In this document: piece after piece, positions 37,801 to 52,800 of the stretch
Numbering within the stretch: position 1 is the first letter of the stretch
How the letters are laid out: each line of letters begins with the position of its first letter
Origin: Flabesymbios commensalis
Lineage: Eukaryota > Annelida > Polychaeta > Terebellida > Flabelligeridae
Length of the DNA: 64,000 nucleotides
Assembly: GCA_964017125.1 (NCBI GenBank)
Contig: OZ024904.1
Location: 4,335,258 to 4,399,257, forward strand
Direction of reading: 5' to 3'
The notes under the pieces: model-generated
The model's input: the letters and a program-made list of their open reading frames with translations, nothing else
The model's database searches: none
What the model was told of the DNA's origin: nothing
Position numbers and translations under genes: made by a program

Positions 37801-40800
37801 TGCAGCTCAGATATAGCTGTATCCAATGTAGTCAATGTAATTCACAGTTCTCTTTTAACCACTCGTAGTGCTTGGTCCATACATTCACATTTTCAATCAA
37901 ATTTCATATCAAATATACATGTAATATCACTGTAATTAGTAAAATAATTTCTGGTAATCAAACCAGTAGGCCTACATGTAGTTGGATTTTTTTTTAAGAT
38001 AGGATAAGATTAGCAGTGAAATATACTAGCTTACAAAATAACAGGATAGGTGTTGAGACAATGTGAAGTTTATCAAACTGTTATCAAACTCTCACATTTG
38101 CTTATTTGGTCATATTTTTTATGTTTCATGTTAGTCCTTCTATTTAAATGAAAATCGTTATTTTTATTTTTAAATGTGTTAAGTTCAATCATACTTAATG
38201 TACCAAAACTTTTATCAAACAAATTTAATCTCCCATAATTAATGTGCTTTAGTAGTACTGTATTTTCTTTTTTTTTTATATTTTTTCTATTCAACAAAAA
38301 TATACAAAGCCTCCTATAGATCATATAATTTACTGAGCATTTAATTGAAGGAAAACTTTCAAGTGCTTTTGATCAACTACATATTACATGTATGTGTCGA
38401 TACGTGCATAAAATAAATCTAGTCTAGTTTCCTGAACTGTGATATTTGCCATACAAAAGTAATTGAAAAATGCCAACAAGCAAAGCAACGATGATCATAC
38501 CATACTTAGGGAGGTCACTTGGTCATTCCCCAAAATGGCATTTTGTATACAAATGAACCTCCTATTGACAGCCACCTGTGTTAAAAGGCCACTTTCCATG
38601 TGTCACAAGGGTGGCTGCTCATATCAGGTTCAACTGTATCTACATATTTCTCTTATGTTTTCTTTTTATATACATGGTTGCCATGGTTACTGTAGGTTTG
38701 TTTCCGGGGTGATACCATCGGACAAGATGGAGAGTTTTATGAGGATGCTGTGGTTTGCTTGCCGAGGGAACGTGTTTGTGAGAAACGCTGAGGTTCCTGA
38801 GCTGATTCTGGACGCGCACACTGTGAGTGTATTGCAATGTGGAGCCAAGAACCAGTAATTGTTCACTTGAACCACTATGCTGAAATATGTTTGTATAAAC
38901 CATGGAGACCAAAGGGCTTTTTCAATTTGAAATCATCATAAATGTCCTAGTCAGCTATTTCCGCTTCATTTGAATATCTATGTTATGGGTCTACAGCCAT
39001 TATAAATAATTATACTCTTTCAGTGCGGGGATCATCTGAAGTGAATCCCTCAGTAATTCAGCTAACTAAGACAACATAATCATTTCAAATTTGAAAAAAA
39101 CCCTTTTGTTTCCTGGTTTAACCCTTACAGCACGGGGATCGACTTTAGTTGTCAGAATCTGACGTCTACAGATGTCAGATTCTGACGACTAAAGTCGATC
39201 CCCGAACTGTAAAAGTAAAAATATTTCTAATGGCCGTAGACACATAACATAGGTATTCAAATGAAACAGAAAGAGCTAGCTAAGACAATTATGATGATTT
39301 CAAACTGAAAAATAAAGTTTGTCTCCATGGTTTATATAAAATAAAATCCAGCGCTTTATTGTTTTAAAACATTTCAGCACTTTAAGGGTTAATTATTGAA
39401 AGACTGTATACCATATAAAATCTGCCAGGTTGAAAATAAAAAGAAATAATATTCTGTTCATTTTTACACATATTTGTATATGTATGCATATTTGTACATC
39501 TACTGTTTAAGAGACGAGTATACCAGCAATATCCAGTGCTGTTGTATTACGATGATCGTACTTTATTATTTCAGGGTGAATATACGATCAAGAACGTCTT
39601 CATGATCTTCTTCCAGGGGGCGCAACTGGAGCAGAGGGTTAAAAAAATATGTGAAGGGTAGGTAACCATGGTAACATAGAAATAGAGGAAGCCAAAATAT
39701 GTGAAGGGTAGGTAACCATGGTAACATAGAAATAGAGGACCCCAAAATATGTGAAGGGTAGGAAACCATGGTAACAAAGAAATAGAGGACCCCAAAATAT
39801 GTGAAGGATAGGTAACATTGAAAGGACACCATATGTGAAGGGTAGGTAACATTGAAATAGAGAAAGTCAAAATATGTGAAGGGTAGGTAACCATGGTAAC
39901 ATAGAAATAGAAGACGCCAAAATATGTGAAGGGTAGGTAACATTGAAGTAGAGGACGCCAAAATATGTGAAGGGTAGGTAACATTGAAATAGAGGACGCC
40001 AAAATATGTAAAGGGTAGGTAACATTGAAGTAGAGGACGCCAAAATATGTGAAGGGTAGGTAACATTGAAGTAGAGGACGCCAAAATATGTGAAGGGTAG
40101 GTAACATTTAAATCGAGGAAGCCAAAGTATGTGAAGGGTAGGTAACATTAAAATAGAGGACGTCAAAATATGTGAAGGGTAGGTAACATTAAAATAGAGG
40201 ACTCCCAGTGAATCATTCTAATGTACCACTACCCTAGTAAATTTAGAGTGTCAAAAACCTATATTTGGCTAATTTGAACTGTGTAAAATTTAGTTTTTTC
40301 AAATGACCCCCTCCCTTGGATGCCACTACCTGTAGGTGATTCTGAGCAATGTATTCATGTTTAATAACAAGGTTACATGCAATATTCATATACTATAGAT
40401 CTGGTAATTTTCGTGTGTTAAAATTTTTGCGAATTTCAGATTTTTTGGGACTTTTCACGAAGTTTAAAATATTTGAATGTTTATTTTTCTTTAGTAGCGC
40501 TATTATAAAAATGATTTTCATGAGATTCTTGAATTTGCGAATATCGCGAAAATTTAAACCTTGGGAATATTACCAGATCTACAGTATTGCATAATATGCA
40601 ACGCTTTCTAGCTTCTGAGGATCACATTATCCATACCTTCGATATGCCTTATATACTTGCAAAAATGAGACATCAACTCAATGTTGCATCAATGTTGGGT
40701 CAGCGTCGTAGATGGTACACAAACATTGAACCAACAATGGATTCTGATGTCTCCGAGTGTACCTCACTACACAACTGTGTTAATTTTGTTTCTAGGTTCC

Positions 40801-43800
40801 GTGCTTCACTCTACCCATGCCCAGAAACGGCTGAGGAAAGGAATGAGATGGCAATTCAGGTGGCCAGTAGACTGCAGGACCTCAAAACGGTCAGTGATCC
40901 CCAAGATATAGTGTGCTTGCATCACATTTCTTCGACAAATATGGTACTGTGCACTATAAAGAAGCTTCCTTTTGTCGAGATATTGCCAAGATTGTGCAGA
41001 AAGCAACACAAAGCAATATTCACTTCTTAGACAAGTACTATCCAAGAAAAAATGTTTTTTAAACTCTTAATCCTTAAAGCGCTGAAACATTTTTTCGATA
41101 AAGCATGGGAACCGAAGGGGTTTTGCAATTTGAAATCAGCATAAATGAGCTCTTTCCGATTCATTTGCATACCTATGTTATGGGTCTACCGTGATTAAAA
41201 ATATATTTTTACTCTGTGTGGGGATCGACTTAAGACATCAAAATCTGACGTCTACAGACTTCAGATTTTGCCAACTAAACTTGATCCCCGCGCTGTAAGG
41301 GTTAAACCGCTAAATGGAATAATTTTACTATTCACCCACTTGTGAACTTGTGTTTCGCCAATGTGACCCACAATTTCAATTGGGTGAAAATTAGTCTATT
41401 TATTTTATTTTAGAGTTTTGTAAGAGATGCGCATTAATGAAATAATTCAATTTTAGAGATATCTATTCACCATGTATGGAAGTATTTTTCATCGTTTGAA
41501 AAATAGAAACATACAATTCAGCGGCACAGGTATTAATATCTCAACCGCTGGCTCATTGCAGGTTATTATCACATCAGAAGAACAGAAGCGGCGTGTCCTT
41601 GACCTTGTGAATAGTAACATAAAGACATGGCGTGTGAAGGTCATGAAGGTCAAGGCCATCTATCACATTATGAACCAGTTTCACACTGAGGGGAAAAACT
41701 ACGTGGCTGAATGCTGGATACCTACAGAGGAGGTCGGCACTGTACAGACAATACTCAACAGCCACACAGTAAGTAACCATGGTAACATGGTACAGACAAT
41801 GCTCAACAGCCACACTGTAAGTGACCATGTCAACACGATACAGACGATACTCAACAGCTAAACAGTAAGTAACCATGATAACATCCATGGTACAGACGAT
41901 ACTCTACAGCCATACTTACAAGTAACCATAGTAACACGTTACAGACAATGCTCAACAACCACACTGTAAGTGTAAGCACTGACATTTTGACCCTCAAACT
42001 GCTGAGCAGGACTAACTTTATTTATTTTTAATCTGTTTTATTAATTGATAAAATCATAGATATTGGGAATGAAATGTGTTTAAACATCCAGATTTGCAGA
42101 TGTTTTATCCCAAATTAAACAAATATGAGTAATTTTCACCCACTTGAAGTTGTGGGTCGTGGTAGCATATTTAAAGTGTCTGAAAATTTAATTGAGCACT
42201 TTAAGGGTTAAGATACTTAACACTTAAAGCGCTAAAATATATTTATGTAAACCAAGATATCAAAATTGTTCTTTTTTCAATTGTAAATCATCATAAGTGT
42301 CTTAGTTAGCTCTTTCCGCTTCATTTGAATATCTATGTTATGGGTTTACGTCCATTTTAAATTGTAAATTCTTCCAGTGCGAAGATCAACTTTAGATGTC
42401 AGAATCTGACAACTTTAGATGTCAGATTCTGATGTCTAAAGTCGGTCCCCGAAATTATGAAAGATTCGAAATATTTTGATGGTCAATTGTTGATTTATTA
42501 TATAGAAGTAATATTTAAAACTGTATGAGGCTTGTCAGTATAATAAAAGGTTATATAATACAGAAATAGAGATTAAGAAATACATTTTAATTTTTCTATG
42601 ATTACAGATAGCGAGTGAAGTTAGTGCTCCGTCACTCGTGCATCCTGTGCCCTCTGATGACCTCCCGACCTATTTCAAGACAAACAAGTTCACCTCGTGC
42701 TTCCAGTCAATCATTGATGCTTATGGTGTGGCCACGTACAAGGAAGTCAACCCAAGTTAGTAACAATGTAATAACCCATCTTCTGCTGCATGGTTTGTTT
42801 CTGTTTTTCATTAATTTGAAACTGGAATTTCCAGCTTCAAATCATGAAAAATATTTCAATTTATGAAAAATAGACACAGTCCTGTAGCCAGCATGAGGCA
42901 AATGAGGCAGTCTGTTTGTCTCGTCTGTCATTTTAATTTTTGTATTTTTCCACTGTTTTTGATTCTCAGAAATTTTCATTTGGACCCGCCTCGTGTGTTT
43001 TCCCACACACTGCCCGGTGACGTCTCCCAAATTGAATTATTGAATTAAGTGAGCATCAACCACAAAATTATCATAAATTTCAGGTACATTTGCTCTGTAA
43101 CATTCTAGGTAAGGTAGATATATAGGGTTCCAGCAGCACAAGGGTTAAGAGCCTTTAATTTTTTAACTCGGTCATCTCGAATTTAAGCAGGAGTTTCTAA
43201 CATAATTTCCTCATGGCTCATCTCTTCTTTCATCCCCATAGCTTATTCCCGTATTTACACATCAACTGTCTTATTTTGAATAAAATTGATTTTACAAATT
43301 TTTTTATAATCCATCAGAACAAAGTCATACTAAGCCTTCATTTGAGATATTTTACTTTTGTATTTAAGAAATCAGGGCATTTTTATCCATCTTCAAATGG
43401 GAATTGCAGCAGGCCGCCCAGTTCAGTGTCCCCAAAGACCCAAAAATGACCATATTTGGGCCGGAATATGCTCTAGAATTCAATGTTTCAAAACTTTTTG
43501 CAGGACCATGCACCTAGACCCCTCTAAGAGGCTGGCTGAGCCAGCTGTGGTGTGTATAAATCATAGCAAAAAATTGGGGTCCTGGATCTCCCACTGAACA
43601 TAAATCTTTTTCGTCATTTGAAGCTGGAATTTGCGTCAACAATTCTAGCTTCAGATGGATGAAAAACAGAAATCAACCATTCAGCAGGGGAAGAGTTCAT
43701 AAAAGGATATAAACATGATTACAATGTAAGCCATCATAATAATAGAACCTTCTCCTGACATTTTATGGTGTTTTTGGCTGATGTGACCCATGTCAGTATT

Positions 43801-46800
43801 TGTTTAGTTTCCATTTTTATCCCATGCGCGCAGGGGATGGGGATTTTAGTCGCGCCAGGATTCCGACTGGCATCATCACACTTTTTGTGGGTGCAAAAAC
43901 TCAAAACTAGTGGTCCAATTATTTTCATTCTGTACATGTATTTACATTATTAATTTGTAACAAAACATCTGCAACTCTTCTTAAGCATACATGTCAGCCT
44001 CATTTTCTATCATCTTGTTCCCGTTTCTGATTGCCGTGATCTTTGGTGACGCAGGTCATGGGCTGATTTTCTTGTTTTATTGTGTTTTCAGCTCCGTTTT
44101 CTATCATCACGTTCCCGTTCCTGTTTGCCGTGATGTTTGGTGATGCTGGTCACGCTGTGATTCTCTTGCTGTTTGGTTTGTGGATGTGTCTCTGGGAAAA
44201 GAAACTCGTTAAAATGGCTGAAGACAGCGAGGTAAGGTATAACCTAATGATTGCACTTCACCAGGCAGTAAAATAAAGTATCATGATACAAATTGACATG
44301 TTTCAATATGTAAAAACAGCAACAAACTATCAAGATGCTTTAACAGAGTTATTTATAAACAAACTTCAGCACCTACATTAAATCATTACATTACTGTTGC
44401 ATGCTTTTCATATATTTTCAGATATTTGGGATCATATTTGCCGGTCGTTACCTCATCCTCATGATGGGCTGTTTCTCCATCTACTCCGGACTTCTGTACA
44501 ATGACATTTACTCAAAGTCGTTCAATATATTTGGCACAGCCTGGACCATCATATATGAGTGAGATAATGATTTTCTTTTGACTGAAAAATATCTTTTAAC
44601 CCTTTGACCCTCAAAGCGCTGAAATATTTTGTATAATTCACAAAGACCAAAGGGTTTTGTTCAATTTTAAATCATCGTGAATGTCTTAGTCAGCTCTTTC
44701 CACTTCATCTGAATACCTATATGTTATGGGCTTACGGCCATTATAAATGTTATTAGTCTTTAGACGTCAGAATGTGACTTCCATAGAAGTCGTTTTCTGA
44801 CAATTTGAGTCGATCTCCACACTGAAAAAGTTAAATATTTATAATGGCCGTAGACCCATAACATAGGTATTCAAAAGACGTGGGAAGAGCTAACTAAGAC
44901 ATTTATGATGATTTCAAATTGACCCTTTGGTCTCCATTGTTTATATTAACATATTTCAGCGCTTCAAGGGTTAATATAAAATTAAACCACCTTTTGAAGC
45001 CACCCTTAGGCTGTAACAGCTTGGCAAAGTTATCTGCAATAAGAACCACATTAAAGTGGTTGTGTTCCATTTAATCCTTATTATACTTTGATTCTGCTTG
45101 ATAAAACTAATAATAGATTTCTTTTGTGAACCAATACAATTTATTAATTATAAAATTCTTATCAATTGATATCACTGGATATAATATTATGTTTTCTTTG
45201 CAGTAATAAAACGTTCCAAGCCAACGATGACCTCACATTAGATCCGGGTGATCCGAATGTCTTCAGCCACACTCCGTATCCATTCGGAGTAGATCCCGTT
45301 AGTTTATTTATTTATTGTATGTTTTGTAATTTTAAAGCATTAAACGTAGCAAAGTTTTCACAATTTGAATTGTGAGTACATTTAATGAAATACTGATAAC
45401 CATTTTATTATTTTCTTGAATCAGCAGTATGTTAAAGATTCATAAATGTTATTATAACCAAAATAATCTGACTTCATAAAATGCATTATTTCTGCCATGA
45501 TTGTTTGGTGTATATTTAGCTTTTTTATGGCTTGATTGTTTTTTAACTAGGAAAGATGTTTCTATTTTTTGTTGCTTGATTTGCTTCATATTTATCATGA
45601 TTTTTACGTTCTTTATGGCCTGATTGTTTTCAGATTTGGCAGGATTCATACAATAAGATAACATTCACCAACTCATTCAAGGAGAAGTTGTCTGTTATAT
45701 TTGCCTTGTTCCACATGATGACGGGAGTCATTCTCAGCATCTTCAATCACTGGTATTAACTCTTAAAGCGCTGAATATTTTCTTTATAAACCAGACCAAA
45801 GAGTTTTATTCAATTTGAAATCATCATAAAAGTCTTTATTTGCATATCTATGTTATGGGTCTACAGCAAATATAAATATTTTTACTCTTACAGTGCGGGG
45901 ATAGACTTTAGACATAAAGTCTCATGTCTACAGATTAGGTCGCACCTGCTGTGAGGATTCGCCCTTACAGCACTGAATTATTTTGTATAAATAATGGAGA
46001 CCAAAGGGTTTTTTCAATTTGAAATCATCATAAGTGTCTTAGTTAGCTCTTCTCGATTCATTTGAATACCTATGTTATGGGTCTACGACCATTACAAATA
46101 TTTGTCTCAAGTGCGGAGATCGACTTTAGACATCACAATCTGACGTCGACTAAGTTGATCCCCGCACTGTAAAGGTTAAGGAAATAACAAATGCACCGTT
46201 GGCAAGGTGAGATGGCCTCATCTCAGCACAAGTTACCACCACATCAAGCCCCGAGCCTTTAGACGTGGGCTTGATGTAGTGACGAGTGTTGAGATCAACC
46301 CATCTATCTGTACCCAACGATGCAGTATGTATTTTCTCGTACGAATATCTATCTGAAACGGCAAAATCAAACAGAGCAGTGAAGTGTATAAAAAGAGTCT
46401 GAGATAAATACATTACCCTTAGAACACTGATGTCGACTACAGTTGACATTCTGCGTTTTTATTTGCACCTGTATAACCAGTTGTTAAAAGTAAAATGTGC
46501 TTTCAATTTTGAACCACTGATATATGTTGGGACCTTAATTTCACAAATAATACAAATTTTCAGTCACTTGAAGTTGTGGATCGCGGTTGCGAGACACAAC
46601 TTCAAGTGACTGAAAATCTAAATTGAATAGTTCAGTGTTCTGAGGATTAAGCATCAGGCATTATTTTTATTTTTAACATAATTAACCCTTTCAAGCCTGA
46701 ATTTACCATTGTCATCTTCATCCACTACGAGCCGTGAATTGCTGTCGCAATTCTCGACTTGTAGTGGATGAAGATGATTTGAAGTGGATGAAAAATAAAA

Positions 46801-49800
46801 TAAAATTGCCATGACGCATTTAATTGGTAAACCAGTGACATGGAAATGTTCATTCTAAAACCCTTTTTCAGGGATGTGAAATGATGCTTTAATGCATCGT
46901 GAGGGCTTAAAGGGTTAAACCTCTCTAAATAATAATCCTGTTCTTATATAATGTAGTTAATCAGGTGTAGTTTAATCTTTGTCTTTATGTTGTAGGTATT
47001 TTAAGAGCCCGGTGGACGTGGTTTGCTGCTTCTTACCTCAGGTGTTATTCATGCTGTCTCTCTTCGGATACCTGGATGCACTCATCATCACGAAATGGAT
47101 CATTTACGACGCCTCTAATTCAAACTGTGCTCCCGATCTCCTGATTGGTCAGTTATATCATATTAACCCTCACAATGCTGAAATATGTTTGTATAAACCA
47201 TGGAGACTAAAGGGTTTTTCAATTTGAAATCATCATAATTATATGTCTTAGTTAGCTCTTTCCGCTTCATTTGAATACCTATGTTATGGGTCTACGACTA
47301 TTAGAAATATTTTAATTCTTTCAGTGCGGGGACCGTCTTTATACGTCAGAATCTGATGTCTACACTGAAAGGGTTACCTTTCATGGTTTTAAATGTGAAA
47401 CAAATTGTATCCAGTGTACGAATACCACTTCCAACTACATGGCTATTGAGGTGTTATGGACGGTGGTTTTACGGCCAGATCAACCCTTTCAGTGCGAGGA
47501 TTCACTTTTGACATCCGACGTCAAAAGTCAACCCTGGACTGAAAGGGGTTAATATTTATAATGGATGTAGGCCTAGAATAATGAAGCGGAAAGAGCCAAC
47601 TGAGACATTTTTGATGATTTCAAATTGAAAATAACCTTTTGATCTCTATAGTATAACTCTTTAAGTGCTTCATTACTACTTAAAATTTTCCTTTCATTTG
47701 AAGTTGGCATTGCTCACGCAATTGCCAACTTCAAATGAAAGGAAAATACCTCCTCACTTAAAAATTAAACCTGCCAAATTTCACAATGGGGGCTTAACTC
47801 AAGATTTATACATGCATATTTGTTCAATTTCTGTCAAATTTTAGTTGTGGAAAAACAGTATGAATGCGCTTAAAAGCGTCGCCCGCACTCAAAGGGTTAA
47901 TATTGAAGCATTGTAAGGGTTACCCCTCACAGTGATGAAATAATATGATAAATACTATAAGTGAGCAAAGGGTTATTTACTAAAACCTTATATGTGAAGT
48001 ATTTAGCTGTTTCTACTTCATTTGATAACCCCTTTATATGTCTATGGCTATAAATATTTGACCCTAGTATTTAACCTTTTAAGTGCCGGGTTCGATATGG
48101 CACCAAAGGTCAATCATCCCCCCCCCATCACACTGAAAGTGTTAAAAGGAAAATAATGTCTTTATTTTTTCGTAATTTATGCTGCATTTTACACTCTCAC
48201 TGAGATCTCTTGGTCAGGGGAAAAATAAAATATCTTTCATTAAGACAGTGAGAGTGTAACATATGTGTTTCCATTGTTTGATAAGCCTGAAACGTAAATA
48301 TAATGAACAAAATATTTCATACAAATAATTTATTTTGGCTGAAGGTGTGATGGAAAAATAATAATAATTTAAGTTTGATATCTACACCAGTCAATGATAA
48401 TCTTGAAATATTTACATTTTTCATGTGTTTCATCGTATTTCTGAATATTTCAGGTTTTATCAACATGTTTTTGTTCAACACACCCGAGGCCGGAGACAAG
48501 TCACAGCCGTGTCATACGTGGGCCTGGTACCCTGGACAGGTGAGCTAGTGTACATGACAGTATTCTGTTTGTTATTGTTATTATATATTAGAATGATAAT
48601 AAACACAATCTAATCAATCTACGACCTGAGACATCACTAATTATTCTTACTAACACACCATTAGTTACCGCTACTGGCGTTTCACTGCGATATCTAGGAG
48701 CGCGCAGTAAATAAAGGGTGCGTGATTTGTAAGGCTTAAGTACCAAGAAAGGCCTATTTCTATCTTCTGCAAGGTATAGACCAGTGCGTAGTATAGTCCC
48801 GCAATTACGATATCATACATCTTACTCCTCAGCCACTACTTTGGAAAAATCAGCTGAAATCAATGTAGGCTGGGAAGGGGGAGGGGGGCAGGTACAGATC
48901 ACTGTGTGCAGTGTACTATAATGGTACATGTACTCTCATCACATGTAAGGCTCAAGTACCAAGAAAGGCCTATTTCGATCTTCTGTGCGGTATAGACCAG
49001 TGCCTAGTACAGTCCGGCAATTATGGTATCACGCTTAATACTCATCAGCCACTACTTCGGACAAACCAGCTGAAATCAATATAGGCTGGGGTGGGGGGGG
49101 GGATTGGGGGGTGGGGATTGGGGCTGGTACAAATTACTGTGTACAGTGTACTATGGTACATGTACTCCCATCTTCCTGTACTTTATAGCTCTGTTCACCA
49201 GGTGGCAACACTGACATTCATGGTATCACACCACTACTGTAATATACATTACTCATATGTTTGTTTAACCCTTTCAATCCTGAGTTTACCATTTTCATCT
49301 TCATCCACTACAAGCCGCTAATTGCTGTCGCAATTTTCGACTTGTAGTGGATGAAGATGACTTGAAGTGAGTTGCAATTTAAAAAAAAAATTCTCGTTCT
49401 AAAACCTCTAGCTGTTGAAATTAAGTCATTTTTCAGAGATGCAATATGATGCTTTCATGCATAGTGAGGGTTTAAAGTGTTTATTTGCAAATCTTGATGT
49501 TGAAATACTCGTTTCATTCCCACTAATTTGATCTTTTAATAAAACAAATTACAAATGACTACAGTTGTGCTTTGTGCCTAAAGGGTTATTACACCAGGGC
49601 TGGGTATACAGGCAGGGATGTGTGGTGGCCCAGGGTGGCAGACTAACTCAGGCATTCATGCATACCGTATTTACTCTAATAAATGCCCATATTCCAATAA
49701 ACGCCCACCCCCTGATTTGAAAATAAATCCCACGATTATGTACACTTATGATCATTGCAAAACTTCTCTAATAAGCGCCCATCCCTCCTGTAATCTCAGG

Positions 49801-52800
49801 GGGGTATTCTAATTAACGTCCCGAGCGTTTATTAGAATAAATATGATATATATTATTTTTATCTTTTCTTCTCGCTGCAGATTGAAGTTCAGACGTGTCT
49901 TCTCCTGCTGGCGGCGTTCTCAGCGATATGGATGCTCCTCAGCAAACCCACTTATCTTTACCTGAAACATAAACGACAAATGAAGAACTGGATAAAAACA
50001 CAGCCTCTCATTGAAAATAACGGTGTTACCATAGATACAGAGGGGGCGTTAGGGGGAGAGACAAGTACAGATACAGATTTAATCATACTGGGAAAAGAGA
50101 GTGTTAGTCTGTTTGTTATACAGATAAAATTATACCAATAAAATCCAGAAATAGTTGTCACAGTTAATAAAAAGCAAAATTATTCACCATAAAAAAGTCA
50201 TAAAGACATTAGTTGGTTAGCTCTTACTGCTTCTTTTAAATAGTTATTGATTTAGAAAAATTGGTAAATTGCTTAGTGCGCTTCGCTCAAGTACCTATAG
50301 ATCTAGAGGTCTACGTCCATTGCAGATATTTAATTCTTCCACCAACAGGATTGATTGTTGATGTCTGAATCTGATGTCAAGTTGATCTCCGCACTGAAAG
50401 GCTTAAATTAAATATGTTGATGGAGATTCGAAAGGAGGCACAACTTCTATTTTATAATGGTCCTAGTTTTAAAAAATACTGCAATAATGGAGATTGGCTG
50501 TTACATCACCAATACAACCTTTTATTTAATGAAAAATATTATGCAGTAAAAGAGTTATTATCAATAATTTGTCATTAATGACACGCTAGCATCATGTACA
50601 CATACACTCCATGACACTTGATCCTCTATATTTTTAAAATATATCACCTGTTATAAATGGTTATTGAGAACTGATGAATATACAGAGTAGCACAGGAAAT
50701 GAGTGAATGGTTTAGATGATTAAGATTATGCATAGTGATTTATTATTGATCTGTTTGATTCAGGATTCTGAGGTGTTGGAGGATATGGAAGCTGGACCAT
50801 CAGGCGTGCAGCTACAGGAACCACCATATGTAAGTACACAAAATATAAAAAGAGCTGCTGGCCTCTAATTATGGTTCTTGTCCTACAAAAGTGAATATAA
50901 AAAGGAAACATTGTCCTACTGACCTCTATTAAAGTGATACATGTACACCAATAGCTTATTAACCCCCCCCCCCCCCAAGTGCTAAATTATAGAATTTAAA
51001 TTTTACCCTTACCTGCAGCTGTGTCTTGCTACAGCGACCAACAACAAAGTGTCAAAGGGTTAATATTTTTGTTGTATTTCCAGTTTGACACGGGGGAGGA
51101 GTACATTCACCAGGCTATTCACACCATAGAGTATTGCCTCGGCTGTGTGTCTCACACTGCATCATATCTGCGTCTATGGGCACTCAGCCTCGCTCATGCC
51201 GGTAAGTCACCAGAGAGTATTGCCACAGCTGTGTAAGTCACCAGAGAGTATTGCCTCGCCTGTGTAAGTTACCATAGCGTATTGCCTCTGCTGTGTAAGT
51301 TACCATAGAGTATCGCCTCGCCTGTGTAAGCTGCCATAGAGTATTGCCTCTGCTGTGTAAGTTACCATAGAGTATTGCCTCGCCTGTATAAGTTACCATA
51401 GAGTATTGCCTCTGCTGTGTAAGTCACCAGAGAGTATTGCCACAGCTGTGTAAGTCACCATGGAGTATTGCCTCGTCTGTGTAAGTCACCAGAGAGTATT
51501 GCCTCTGCTGTGTAAGTTACCATAGAGTATCGCCTCGCCTGTGTAAGCTGCCATAGAGTATTGCCTCTGCTGTGTAAGTTACCATAGAGTATTGCCTCGC
51601 CTGTGTAAGTTACCATAGAGTATTGCCTCTGCTGTGTAAGTTACCATAGAGTATTGCCACAGCTGTGTAAGTCACCATAAAGTATTGCCTCTGCTGTGTA
51701 AGTTACCATAGAGTATTGCCTCTGCTGTGTAAGTTACCATAGAGTATTGCCTCTGCTGTGTAAGTCACCAGAGAGTATTGCCACAGCTGTGTAAGTCACC
51801 ATGGAGTATTGCCTCTGCTGTGTAAGTTACCATAGAGTATTGCCTCTGCTGTGTAAGTTACCATAGAGTATTGCCTCTGCTGTGTAAGTTACCATAGAGT
51901 ATTGCCTCTGCTGTGTAAGTCACCATAGAATATTGCCTCGGCTGTGTAAGTTACCATAGAGTATTGCCTCTGCTGTGTAAGTTACCATAGAGTATTGCCT
52001 CTGCTGTGTAAGTTACCATAGAGTATTGCCTCTGCTGTGTAAGTTACCATAGAGTATTGCCTCGCCTGTGTAAGTTACCATAGAGTATTGCCTCTGCTGT
52101 GTAAGTTACCATAGAGTATTGCCACAGCTAAGTTACCATAGAGTATTGCCTCGCCTGTGTAAGTTACCATAGAGTATTGCCTCTGCTGTGTAAGTTACCA
52201 TAGAGTATTGCCTCTGCTGTGTAAGTTACCATAGAGTATTGCCTCGGCTGTGTAAGTTACCATAGAGTATTGCCTCTGCTGTGTAAGTTACCATAGAGTA
52301 TTGCCTCTGCTGTGTAAGTCACCATGGAGTATTGCCTCGCCTGTGTAAGTTACCATAGAGTATTGCCTCTGCTGTGTAAGTTACCATAGAGTATTGCCTC
52401 TGCTGTGTAAGTTACCATAGAGTATTGCCTCTGCTGTATAAGTTACCATAGAGTATTGCCTCTGCTGTGTAAGTTACCATAGAGTATTGCCTCTGCTGTG
52501 TAAGTTACCATAGAGTATTGCCTCGCCTGTGTAAGTTACCATAGAGTATTGCCTCTGCTGTGTAAGTTACCATAGAGTATTGCCTCGCCTGTGTAAGTTA
52601 CCATAGAGTATTGCCTCTGCTGTATAAGTTACCATAGAGTATTGCCTCGCCTGTGTAAGTTACCATAGAGTATTGCCTCGCCTGTGTAAGTTACCATAGA
52701 GTATCGCCTCTGCTGTGTAAATTACCATAGAGTATTGTCTCGGCTGTGTAAGCTACCATAGAGTATTGCCTCTGCTGTATAAGTTACCATAGAGTATTGC

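Noticed and set aside
39566-40166. Long open frames on the minus strand repeating [15 protein letters not shown]-like words
   Set aside because: They are by-products of the tandem array after exon 7 and antisense to a confirmed exon; no protein family or start context supports them.
42863-43597. Possible extra exons in intron 10
   Set aside because: The open stretches show no similarity to subunit a and the phase from exon 10 to exon 11 is already satisfied.
50103-50141. Alternative C-terminus from reading through the exon 17 donor
   Set aside because: The extension ([12 protein letters not shown] then stop) would remove the proton-channel helices, and the GTTAGT donor joins exon 18 in the correct frame; kept only as a possible intron-retention product.
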